From: JAMQPK01 sp035937795
GTDB taxonomy: Bacteria > Acidobacteriota > Vicinamibacteria > Vicinamibacterales > JAMQPK01
DNA length: 51,019 bases
Assembly: GCA_035937795.1 (NCBI GenBank)
Contig: DASZHO010000053.1
Location: forward strand, 1 to 51,019
Reading direction: 5' to 3'
Shown: in pieces, positions 18,181-25,867 of the stretch
Layout: every line of letters starts with the position of its first letter
Position numbering within the stretch: the first letter of the stretch is position 1
Program-made: the position numbers and the translations under genes
Notes under the pieces: model-generated
The model's input: only the letters and a program-made list of their open reading frames with translations
What the model was told of the DNA's origin: nothing
Databases searched by the model: none

Positions 18181-18521
18181 TTTTTCTTCAGCGAGACAAG
18201 GTAGGCGACCAGCGAGTCGAGGTCACTTTTCGGCACCGTGGCAAACGACTTCATCGCCGGTTTGCGGTCCGCCCCGGTCTTCTCGCGCATTTCCTGGGGA
18301 TTGACCAGCCACTGACGGATTTCTTCGGCCGAGAGCTTTGCGACGCCGTCCTCGAGCGGACCCTTGGGATTGCCTTTCCCCGCGACCGAGTGGCACATCG
18401 AGCATTTCTGATCGGCGAACACCTTCATCCCCTTTTCGGCCGCCTCCTGTTTCTGCGCGAACGCGGGACCGGCGATCGCGAGCATGCCGGCAAGTGAGAG
18501 AACCAACAGACCGTAACGCAT
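18177..18521 (-). CDS. Small monoheme cytochrome c
   Basis: 114 residues with a signal peptide (LLVLSLAGMLAIAGPAFA) and one CSMCH heme site followed by a class I cytochrome c fold. A Met in KPAMKSF is the likely sixth ligand. First gene of the leftward operon cytochrome c-Rieske-cytochrome b-pentaheme cytochrome. A GAGGG ribosome site precedes ATG 18521. It could be the c1-like or shuttle subunit of the complex. A pair of 10-bp direct repeats sits about 50-70 nt upstream. Confidence 0.92.
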   Translation of the reverse strand: MRYGLLVLSLAGMLAIAGPAFAQKQEAAEKGMKVFADQKCSMCHSVAGKGNPKGPLEDGVAKLSAEEIRQWLVNPQEMREKTGADRKPAMKSFATVPKSDLDSLVAYLVSLKKK

Positions 18522-18571
18522 CGAACCCTCCCTGAGGAAGAATACGGCAAAAAGGGCCCGATCCGCGTGGA

Positions 18572-18591
18572 TTCCGTACGACTCCGTACGA
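18572..18591. promoter_or_regulatory. Tandem 10-bp repeat with CGTACG cores upstream of the bc operon
   Basis: Two adjacent copies, TTCCGTACGA (18572-18581) and CTCCGTACGA (18582-18591), each contain the palindrome CGTACG. They lie 51-70 nt upstream of the first gene of the cytochrome operon. Spacing of about one helical turn would put two sites on the same face of the DNA, as for an operator. This is seen in sequence; the regulatory role is inferred. Confidence 0.35.
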
Positions 18592-18658
18592 AGCTTGGCA
18601 CCAGACGACTTGCCCCAATGGAATCAATGACTTATAGCTGGGCCGTGTCGCGGCAGCT

Positions 18659-18904
18659 CTAAGCCCTCTTCAAGACCCGGGTAATCCAGACCAGAATCAC
18701 AGCACCGATGAAGGCTACGATGATCGAGCCGATCATTCCTCCACCAGGCCAGATGCCCAGCATTCCGAACACCCAGCCTCCAACGATGCCGCCCAGCATC
18801 CCAAGGATGATGTCTACCAAAATGCCATAGCCACCACCCTTCATGACTTGGCCCGCCAGCCAGCCTGCGATAAGCCCAACGATAATCCAGTAGAGAAGGC
18901 CCAT
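18659..18904 (-). CDS. YeaQ/GlsB (transglycosylase-associated) small membrane protein
   Basis: 81 residues, almost all hydrophobic, with three membrane helices and the Gly-rich pattern GLIAGWLAGQVMKGGG / DIILGMLGGIVGGWVFG of the GlsB/YeaQ/YmgE family. These are small inner-membrane proteins linked to acid and general stress, with unknown biochemistry. A strong AGGAGGG site precedes ATG 18904. Monocistronic, divergent from the TrpB-like gene. Confidence 0.9.
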   Translation of the reverse strand: MGLLYWIIVGLIAGWLAGQVMKGGGYGILVDIILGMLGGIVGGWVFGMLGIWPGGGMIGSIIVAFIGAVILVWITRVLKRA

Positions 18905-19036
18905 TCTTATCCCTCCTTCATCGAGCTATTTGACCGAGCGATCGACTGCGTAGTCATCGTAATACCGGTCCGGATTCTTGTAAAAACGTCGATCCGACCT
19001 GGAGTAGACTCTCGCGGTTCCATGGGTGGGGATACC

Positions 19037-20407
19037 ATGCCTGACACCATCAAGTACGTGCTTGACGAAACGCGCATTCCGCGGCGTTGGTACAACCTTT
19101 TAGCGGACCTCCCATCGCCGCCACCGCCGGTCCTGCATCCGGGCACGCTCGAGCCGGTGGGGCCCGGCGACCTCGCGCCGCTGTTCCCCATGTCGTTGAT
19201 CATGCAGGAGGTGTCGACCGAACGGGAGGTGGACATTCCCGAGCCGGTCCGCGACGTGTACAAACAGTGGCGCCCGAGTCCGCTCTATCGGGCGCGTCGC
19301 CTCGAGCAAGCTTTGCGGACGCCAGCGCGGCTCTACTACAAGTACGAAGGTGTGAGCCCCGCGGGCAGCCACAAGCCGAACACCGCCGTCGCGCAGGCCT
19401 TCTACAACAAGGAAGCGGGCATCAGAAAGATCGCGACCGAGACCGGCGCCGGCCAGTGGGGATCGTCGCTCGCATTTGCGGGCGCGGTCTTCGGCGTCGA
19501 GATCCAGGTGTTCATGGTGCGCATCTCCTACAACCAGAAGCCCTACCGGCGCGCGTTCATGGAGACGTTTGGCGCGCGTTGCATCGCAAGCCCCTCGATG
19601 GAGACCCGCTTCGGCCGGCAGGTTCTTGCCGCCTCGCCCGATAGCAATGGCAGCCTCGGCATCGCGATCTCCGAGGCAGTGGAAGTCGCGGCCACTCGTG
19701 ACGACACCAACTATGCGCTCGGTTCGGTGCTCAACCACGTCCTGTTGCACCAGACCGTCATCGGTCAGGAAGCCATCGCGCAGATGGAGATGGCCGACGA
19801 CTATCCCGACATCGTGATCGGCTGCACCGGTGGCGGCTCGAACTTCGCGGGGATCGCATTTCCGTTCATCGGAGCGCAGCTTCGAGGCGGGAAGAAAATT
19901 CGCGCGATTGCGGTCGAGCCGGCGGCGTGCCCCAGCCTCACACGCGGTCGCTACGCCTACGACTTCGGCGACACCGGACACATGACTCCGCTCGCCAAGA
20001 TGCACACGCTCGGATCCACGTTCATCCCGCCGGGTTTCCACGCGGGCGGCCTGCGCTACCATGGCATGGCGCCTCTGGTGTCGCATCTCAAGGAAGCGGG
20101 GCTGATTGAGGCGTGTGCCTATCATCAAACGCAATGTTTTGAGGCCGGCGTGTTCTTCGCGCGACACGAAGGCATCGTTCCCGCCCCTGAGGCCAACCAC
20201 GCGGTGAAGAGTGCGATGGATGAGGCCGTTCGTTGCAGGGAGGAGGGCCTCTCGAAGGCGATCCTGTTCAACCTCTCCGGCCACGGACACTTCGACATGC
20301 AGGCTTACCAGGACTACTTCGACGGCAAGCTCTCGGACCAGAGTTATGAGGAGCGCGAATTAGCGATGGCGCTGGCCGGTCTGCCGTCGGTTCCCGGGGA
20401 TGCATGA
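19037..20407 (+). CDS. TrpB2-type PLP enzyme (tryptophan synthase beta-like)
   Basis: 456 residues. The PLP-binding lysine is K113 in SPAGSHKPNTA, and the phosphate-binding GCTGGGSNFAG loop is present. The long N-terminal region (DETRIPRRWYNLLADLP) and the ELAMALAGLP tail mark the TrpB2 class and not the TrpB1 that pairs tightly with TrpA. It makes tryptophan from indole and serine, or acts on related substrates. ATG 19037 is preceded by GGTGGGG; ATG 19022 is an alternative. No other trp genes are adjacent, which is usual for TrpB2. The next gene begins just after the stop. Confidence 0.92.
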   Translation: MPDTIKYVLDETRIPRRWYNLLADLPSPPPPVLHPGTLEPVGPGDLAPLFPMSLIMQEVSTEREVDIPEPVRDVYKQWRPSPLYRARRLEQALRTPARLYYKYEGVSPAGSHKPNTAVAQAFYNKEAGIRKIATETGAGQWGSSLAFAGAVFGVEIQVFMVRISYNQKPYRRAFMETFGARCIASPSMETRFGRQVLAASPDSNGSLGIAISEAVEVAATRDDTNYALGSVLNHVLLHQTVIGQEAIAQMEMADDYPDIVIGCTGGGSNFAGIAFPFIGAQLRGGKKIRAIAVEPAACPSLTRGRYAYDFGDTGHMTPLAKMHTLGSTFIPPGFHAGGLRYHGMAPLVSHLKEAGLIEACAYHQTQCFEAGVFFARHEGIVPAPEANHAVKSAMDEAVRCREEGLSKAILFNLSGHGHFDMQAYQDYFDGKLSDQSYEERELAMALAGLPSVPGDA

Positions 20408-20420
20408 GACGGAGGAGACG

Positions 20421-22538
20421 ATGAAATCGAGGCCGCACGTTCAAGTGGCTCTCTTTGCCGGCGCAGCCGTCCTGACCGGTGCAGCCGTCCTGGCTTCGTC
20501 GCTCGCCTGGCTGGGAGCTCAACAGAACACCTCAACGGCCGTTCCCATCGATCGGGACGATATCGGCGGCGTGGTGACGAGCTCGAAGGGGCCGGAAGTT
20601 GGCGTGTGGGTGATCGCCGAAACCACGGATACGCCGACGAAGTTCGCGCGCATCGCGGTCACCGATGACCGTGGACGGTATGTCGTCCCCGATCTGCCGA
20701 GCGCCACCTATCAGGTGTTCGTACGGGGATATGGCCTCCGGGATTCCGCGCGGCAGACCGCGAAGCCGGGTCAGCAGCTCAATCTGCGGGCCACGGTGGC
20801 GCCGGACGCCAGAAGCGCGGCCCAGGTCTATCCGGCTGCGTGGTGGTTCTCGATGATTTCGCCCCCGCCCGCGCCGGACCAGCAGCTCAGATTCGAGCGC
20901 CTGATGAAGGAGTGCTACGACTGCCATCAGCTCGGCAGCAAGGCCACTCGCGAATTTGCTCCGTACCTCAGCGACGCTAAAACAAGTCTCGAGGCATGGG
21001 ACCGCCGGACGAAATTTGGCCCCTCCGGTCCCTCGATGGGTGCGTTCTTCGCCCAGCTCGGAGAAGACCGCAAGTTGATCGCCGACTGGACCGATCGCAT
21101 CAGGAACGGCGAGGCGCCGAAGATGGCGCCGCCCCGGCCGGCAGGTGTCGAACGCAACCTCGTGGTCAGCCTGTGGGATTGGGGCTCGCCGATTGATGGC
21201 CGCGCGGACCTCGCCGCCGCCGACACGCGCAATCCACGGAGCAACGCGAACGGGCTGATCTACGGCGTCTCCCAGATGAACGACGCGCTGAACGTGCTCG
21301 ATCCCATCACGAACAAGGCGATCATCATCAAGACCCCGACCAATGCGCCGCCGATGGTGTCGGGATTCAACGCCTCGCCGACGCCGTCGCCGAATTTCGG
21401 CCCGGACATGTGGAAGCGTCAGGGCGATCCGCGCAGCGTCGCCATCGATGCGAGCGGACGCGTGTGGTTCACCCTGCGCACGCGCGCCAACGAGAACCAG
21501 CCGGCGTGGTGCAGTGGAGCCGCGGCGAACAAATACGGGAAGTACTTTCCAATCAAGCAAAGCGGCAAGCAGGTCGTCGTCTACGACCCGAAGACGCAGA
21601 AGTTCGAAGATGTTGACACCTGCTTCACCGTCGATCACAACCAGATGAGCAAGGACAATTTCATCTATTACGGCACGACGGGCACGGTCGGCTGGGTCGA
21701 TATGGACACGTGGGACAAGACGCATGATTCGGAAAAGTCGACAGGCTGGTGTCCGGCCGTCGTCGATACCAACGGCGATGGGAAGATCTCGACCGGCTGG
21801 ACTGAACCGAACGAGTCCGTGGATCCGGCAAGAGACCATCGGATCACGTTCGGCTGCTACTCGATCACGGTCAACCCCAGGGACGGCAGCCTGTGGTGCT
21901 CCGGGATCGGCAGCGGCGACAAGAGACTGGTGCGGATCGAAAAGGGACCGAACCCGCCGGAAACCTGCAAAGCCGAATTCTACGAGCCGCCCGCGGGTCA
22001 AAGGCCTGAGTTGATTGGCACGGGCGGCGTCGAGGCGGCCAGCGACGGCGTGGTGTACCAGGGGTGGCGCGTGAGCGGCCACTTCACGGGCTTCGATCGC
22101 AGCAAGTGCAAGACGACCAGGGATCCGGCCGCCAACGGTCAGAGCTGTCCCGAAGGCTGGACGATCTATCGGGATAGCAACGAACCGACGTTCGCCGGCA
22201 GCCTCTACAAGAGTACCGAGCACTACCTGACTCACATCGATACGTACGACACGCTGGGGCTCGGGCCGGAATCGCCCAGCTATGGATCGACGAACACCGA
22301 CTCGATGGAAGTCTTGTCGTCAAGGACCAAGCAGTTCGTGACGCTGCGCGTCCCTTATCCGATGGGGTTCTTCACGCGCCACGCGACCGGCCGGATCGAC
22401 GACCCCAGCACAGGCTGGAAAGGGAAGGGCTTCTGGGCGAGTTACGCGTCCTACGCCGCCTGGCACGCCGAAGGAGGAAAAGGCACGTTGCCGAAGGTCG
22501 TCAAGTTCCAGATGCGGCCGGATCCGCTCGCAAAATAA
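20421..22538 (+). CDS. Secreted protein with carboxypeptidase-regulatory domain, one heme-c motif and beta-propeller-like region
   Basis: 705 residues with a signal anchor or peptide (LFAGAAVLTGAAVLASSLAWLGAQ). Residues about 40-125 look like a carboxypeptidase-regulatory/Cna-B type beta-sandwich (ITNA-like VTDDRGRYVVPDLPSATYQV). A single heme-binding CYDCH follows. The last 400 residues contain repeated strand-turn units (SVAIDASGRVWFTLR; ITVNPRDGSLWCSG; GVEAASDGVVYQGW) that resemble a Vgb/virginiamycin-lyase-type beta-propeller. ATG 20421 has an excellent GGAGGA site. A secreted redox or lyase protein is plausible, but the substrate is unknown. Confidence 0.75.
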   Translation: MKSRPHVQVALFAGAAVLTGAAVLASSLAWLGAQQNTSTAVPIDRDDIGGVVTSSKGPEVGVWVIAETTDTPTKFARIAVTDDRGRYVVPDLPSATYQVFVRGYGLRDSARQTAKPGQQLNLRATVAPDARSAAQVYPAAWWFSMISPPPAPDQQLRFERLMKECYDCHQLGSKATREFAPYLSDAKTSLEAWDRRTKFGPSGPSMGAFFAQLGEDRKLIADWTDRIRNGEAPKMAPPRPAGVERNLVVSLWDWGSPIDGRADLAAADTRNPRSNANGLIYGVSQMNDALNVLDPITNKAIIIKTPTNAPPMVSGFNASPTPSPNFGPDMWKRQGDPRSVAIDASGRVWFTLRTRANENQPAWCSGAAANKYGKYFPIKQSGKQVVVYDPKTQKFEDVDTCFTVDHNQMSKDNFIYYGTTGTVGWVDMDTWDKTHDSEKSTGWCPAVVDTNGDGKISTGWTEPNESVDPARDHRITFGCYSITVNPRDGSLWCSGIGSGDKRLVRIEKGPNPPETCKAEFYEPPAGQRPELIGTGGVEAASDGVVYQGWRVSGHFTGFDRSKCKTTRDPAANGQSCPEGWTIYRDSNEPTFAGSLYKSTEHYLTHIDTYDTLGLGPESPSYGSTNTDSMEVLSSRTKQFVTLRVPYPMGFFTRHATGRIDDPSTGWKGKGFWASYASYAAWHAEGGKGTLPKVVKFQMRPDPLAK

Positions 22539-22547
22539 CACTCTTGT

Positions 22548-23339
22548 TCATTTGGTCTGCCCGCGGCTCGTGCGGAGGTAGTGAGGGCTGTACTCCAGTC
22601 CGTACGCGGTCTTGAGCTTGACGCCCACCTTTTCGCGGTAAAACGCCTCGCTGGAACGGCGTCTCGCCGCCAGCTCCTCCTCGGTGCCGTCGCGTATCAC
22701 GATCTCCTCTCGCGGTACGAAGAGCACCTGGCCGATCGGCATGTTGTGCGAGGCGGAAATCGTCTCGCCGGGCTGCAGGACGTATCGGAACTCGGTATCG
22801 TGGACGAACCAATCGGTCTCGACGCGGATGACCAGCATGGGAGCCACAGGCCGCTCGATCATGTTGAAGATCGGGGTGTACACGGTGTCCCAGCCAGGCG
22901 GAGTCTGAAAGTTCCACGCCCCGCGGAGCGTCGCCGCGCCCGCCGGCGTGCCGAGGTCGTCGGTGACGATGAACATGCGGGCCATGAGCAGGGCGGTCTC
23001 ACGCGATTCCGGCGTGGCCGGGACGAGCATCGTGGCCTCTTCGGTGGCCGCGCCGATGCCGCCCACCGGCAGCAGGAACGTCACGGAAAAGATTGACTCC
23101 CACCTGGCCCCGCCCGGATTAACAGAGTACACGAACCGGTAGCGCCCCTCCCCTTCGTAGCCGATGTGAAACGACTCATTCTCGGCGAGCGGCGGATACA
23201 CCAGGAACCCGGCGGCGCTTCCAGCTTCGAGCACGGGGCAATGGCGCGCGTGCTGCGGCAGGAGGGGCCGCTGGCCTTCGCGGCGGGGCCTCAAGCCGAT
23301 CCCGGGCCGGCGCAGGTTGGGAAAGAGACAGACTTCCAT
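22548..23339 (-). CDS. Conserved hypothetical protein (possibly DUF6065-like)
   Basis: 263 residues, apparently cytoplasmic, with no signal peptide or membrane helix. A region reading PVLEAGSAAGFLVYPPLAENESFHIGYEGEG suggests a DUF6065-type beta-rich fold, but that is recall and not a search. The tail is charged (EEELAARRRSSEAFYREK). The strong coding bias, ATG 23339, and position between convergent (22538) and divergent (23462) genes support a real monocistronic gene. Function unknown. Confidence 0.65.
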   Translation of the reverse strand: MEVCLFPNLRRPGIGLRPRREGQRPLLPQHARHCPVLEAGSAAGFLVYPPLAENESFHIGYEGEGRYRFVYSVNPGGARWESIFSVTFLLPVGGIGAATEEATMLVPATPESRETALLMARMFIVTDDLGTPAGAATLRGAWNFQTPPGWDTVYTPIFNMIERPVAPMLVIRVETDWFVHDTEFRYVLQPGETISASHNMPIGQVLFVPREEIVIRDGTEEELAARRRSSEAFYREKVGVKLKTAYGLEYSPHYLRTSRGQTK

Positions 23340-23461
23340 GCCGTATTCTAAATCCCATTGACTCCCGCCAGAACGGCTCGTAACATCTCCCGAATCAGGA
23401 AGTAACGTCCGACACTCGCACCACTGACTTCGCGATTTCCGTAAGAGTGGGGAGGTTAGCG

Positions 23462-24826
23462 ATGAAGATCCTCAGCCAGCCGTTCTTCCGTACCGCGTTC
23501 CGTCTGTCAGCCATCGCCTTGGTTGCGATGGTCGCGTCGGCGACCGCCACCGGGCAGCAGCCCGCGCCTGCCTCCACCGGGTCTGGAGGCGTGACGTTCA
23601 CCAAAGACGTCGCGCCGATCATGTACCGGTCGTGCATCCGCTGTCATCGTCCCGGCGAGATCGCGCCGATGTCGCTGGAAACGTACGAGAGTGCGCGGCC
23701 GTGGGCTCAGGCGATCAAGACGCGCGTGAGCAAGCGCGAAATGCCGCCGTGGTTCCTGGACAAGCATATTGGCATTCAGAAGTACAAGAACGATCCGTCA
23801 TTGTCCGACAACGAGATCGCGACGATCGTCAAGTGGGTCGACGCGGGAGCGCCGAAGGGCAATCCAGCCGACATGCCCACGTTGCCCGAGCAGGAAAGCA
23901 TCAGCACGTGGCGGATCGGCAAGCCCGATCTGGTCGTGCAGTATCCGGCGTTTCTGATGCCGGCTACCGGACCTGATCTCTACGGCACGCTGACCGCACC
24001 GTTCGGGACGACAGAAGATCGGTACATCAAGGCGATCCAGAGCCGCGTGATCGATGCCAACTCCCGGATGGTAGTCCACCATGCCCTCTCGTTCGCCGTC
24101 CCGCCGGGCGATGATGGCGATATGGGCGACGACTCCGGCGGCGGGAGCGGGCAGTTCCTTGTCGAGTACGCCTCGGGAAAGAATGCAACGATCTTTCAAC
24201 CGGACGCAGGGCTCCTGCTGCCGGCTGGCCAGAATGCGAGGGTGAGTTATCACTTCCATTCGATCGGCGAGCAGGTCGAAGCGAAGATCGAGCTCGGAGT
24301 CGTCTTTTATCCCAAGGGATTCGTACCCAAGCACATTCAATGGTCGAAGCAGCTCGGCTCCGACGCGGCACCCGATCTGGATATCCCGGCTGAGAGCATC
24401 GTGCGCAGGGATGGCTACACCCGGCTGAATTCCGCGGCCCGCCTCACCGCCTGGCAGCCACACACGCACATTCGCGGCAAGTACCAGTGCCTGGAGCTGA
24501 TTTATCCCGGTGAGCCGGTGCGGACCGAAACCGTGACGTGCGCGAACTGGAACTACAACTGGCACACGATCTACAACTACGAGGATGATGTGGCACCGAT
24601 TGTCCCCGCGGGGACGCTGCTGCATGTCATCACGTGGTACGACAACACGTCGGCGAACAGGTTCAATCCGGACCCGAAAAACTGGGTCGGCGCCGGCACC
24701 GGGCGAACCATTGATGAAATGGGCTTCTCCTGGATCGGCTGGTACGACCTGAGCGACGCGGAGTACAAAGCGGAGCTGGCGGCACGCAAAGCCGCTCAGC
24801 AAAAACTGAGCACCAACAACAACTAA
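23462..24826 (+). CDS. Secreted cytochrome c fused to a Cu(II) type-II monooxygenase-like domain
   Basis: 454 residues with a signal peptide (AIALVAMVASATATGQ). The N-terminal domain is a planctomycete-type cytochrome c with heme site C58-I-R-C-H62 (TKDVAPIMYRSCIRCHRPGEIAPM). The C-terminal domain has the His pattern of peptidylglycine/dopamine monooxygenases: H206-H207 in VVHHALS, H264/H266 in SYHFHSIG, and H334-T-H336 in QPHTHIRGK. These suggest a dicopper site, but catalysis is unproven. ATG 23462 has a GGGGAGG site. The next gene follows after a 76-nt spacer with a large palindrome. Confidence 0.8.
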   Translation: MKILSQPFFRTAFRLSAIALVAMVASATATGQQPAPASTGSGGVTFTKDVAPIMYRSCIRCHRPGEIAPMSLETYESARPWAQAIKTRVSKREMPPWFLDKHIGIQKYKNDPSLSDNEIATIVKWVDAGAPKGNPADMPTLPEQESISTWRIGKPDLVVQYPAFLMPATGPDLYGTLTAPFGTTEDRYIKAIQSRVIDANSRMVVHHALSFAVPPGDDGDMGDDSGGGSGQFLVEYASGKNATIFQPDAGLLLPAGQNARVSYHFHSIGEQVEAKIELGVVFYPKGFVPKHIQWSKQLGSDAAPDLDIPAESIVRRDGYTRLNSAARLTAWQPHTHIRGKYQCLELIYPGEPVRTETVTCANWNYNWHTIYNYEDDVAPIVPAGTLLHVITWYDNTSANRFNPDPKNWVGAGTGRTIDEMGFSWIGWYDLSDAEYKAELAARKAAQQKLSTNNN

Positions 24827-24850
24827 CCAACGGGCTCTGCTCGAGGCTTG

Positions 24851-24878
24851 CTGCTGCAGGACGATCGTCCTGCAGCAG
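24851..24878. repeat. 28-bp perfect palindrome upstream of a secreted-protein gene
   Basis: The left half CTGCTGCAGGACGA is followed directly by its exact reverse complement. It sits between the cytochrome/copper gene (ends 24826) and ATG 24903, just before the GGGAG ribosome site (24892-24896). There is no T-run after it, so it does not look like a normal intrinsic terminator. It could be a hairpin that stabilises or gates mRNA, or a dimeric operator. Confidence 0.6.
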
Positions 24879-24902
24879 GCCCCGAAGGTCGCGGGAGCTT
24901 TT

Positions 24903-25844
24903 ATGAAACGTGGTATGTCGTTCGGCTTGCGATGTCTCGCCGCGTGTGCTCTTGTGCTCGTTCTGGTCCGGCCGGCGGGCCTGAGCGCCCAGGGCAATCC
25001 CGATCCGTTCGGATTCAAATTCAATAACGGACAAGGGCTGCAACCGATTTTCGAAGGGTGGTCGAAAAATCCGGACGGCACGTTCGAGATGTGGTACGGC
25101 TATTACAACCGGAACTTCCTCGAGACGCTGCTCGTGCCGGTCGGCCCTGACAACCTGATCGGACTGCCGGCCGGCCCTGAGAACAAGATCGCACTTACCC
25201 AGGCGGATCGCGGGCAACCGACGGTGTTTCTCCCGCGAATTCATCGCAAGGCATTCAGCGCTGCTGTTCCGGCCGACTTTGGCAAGAAGCAACTGGTGTG
25301 GACGGTCACCGTCCGGGGAGAAACCCAGAAGGCGATTGGATGGCTCCAACGGGAGTGGGAAATCGACCCGATTTACGGAGGCAAAGCGCGCAATGCGGAA
25401 TCGCTCAAGAATAAACCGCCGGAGCTGACACTGAACGTTCCGTCGACGGTCAAGCTTCCGAACCCGCTGGCGCTGGCAGCAACTGTGGTCGACGATGGGC
25501 TGCCGACCCCGAGAAAAGGTCCGCCATCCCGGGCGATCGGACAGGAAACGCCGCCGACCCTCAAGCCATTACCCGATCAGGCCGAAATCCCGGTGAATGT
25601 CCCGGGGATCGGCGGTGGTCGAGGCGCAGGTGCAGGTGGTCAGGGGCCTCAGGGACTCGTGCTGAACTGGGTCGTGTGGCGCGGACCGGCTGCTGTCACG
25701 TTCGATCACGCCACGACGCAGGTCAAGGACCCGAAAGTGATCGTGACGGCAACCTTCACAAAGCCGGGAACCTACGTGCTCCGCGCGATCGCCGACGACG
25801 GCGAATTGCACGTGAACAAGGATGTCACCGTCACGGTGAACTGA
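24903..25844 (+). CDS. Secreted protein of unknown function with C-terminal Ig/PKD-like strand region
   Basis: 313 residues with a clean signal peptide (CLAACALVLVLVRPAGLSAQ). The mature N-terminal half (PIFEGWSKNPDGTFEMWYGYYNRN) is rich in aromatic strands. A Gly-rich linker (GIGGGRGAGAGGQGPQG) precedes a C-terminal segment ending KPGTYVLRAIADDGELHVNKDVTVTVN, the usual closing strands of an Ig-like/PKD domain. It probably shares an operon with the upstream copper/heme gene. I do not recognise the N-terminal family. Confidence 0.75.
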   Translation: MKRGMSFGLRCLAACALVLVLVRPAGLSAQGNPDPFGFKFNNGQGLQPIFEGWSKNPDGTFEMWYGYYNRNFLETLLVPVGPDNLIGLPAGPENKIALTQADRGQPTVFLPRIHRKAFSAAVPADFGKKQLVWTVTVRGETQKAIGWLQREWEIDPIYGGKARNAESLKNKPPELTLNVPSTVKLPNPLALAATVVDDGLPTPRKGPPSRAIGQETPPTLKPLPDQAEIPVNVPGIGGGRGAGAGGQGPQGLVLNWVVWRGPAAVTFDHATTQVKDPKVIVTATFTKPGTYVLRAIADDGELHVNKDVTVTVN

Positions 25845-25867
25845 TCGTCGCCGCAGTCGATCGCCGC

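Noticed and set aside
20532..22235. A 567-codon open frame on the minus strand
   Set aside because: Antisense to the heme/propeller gene, with no signal peptide or motif; the plus-strand gene has an excellent ribosome site and domains.
24851..24878. Reading the 28-bp palindrome as an intrinsic terminator
   Set aside because: There is no T-run on either side; kept as a repeat of unknown role.
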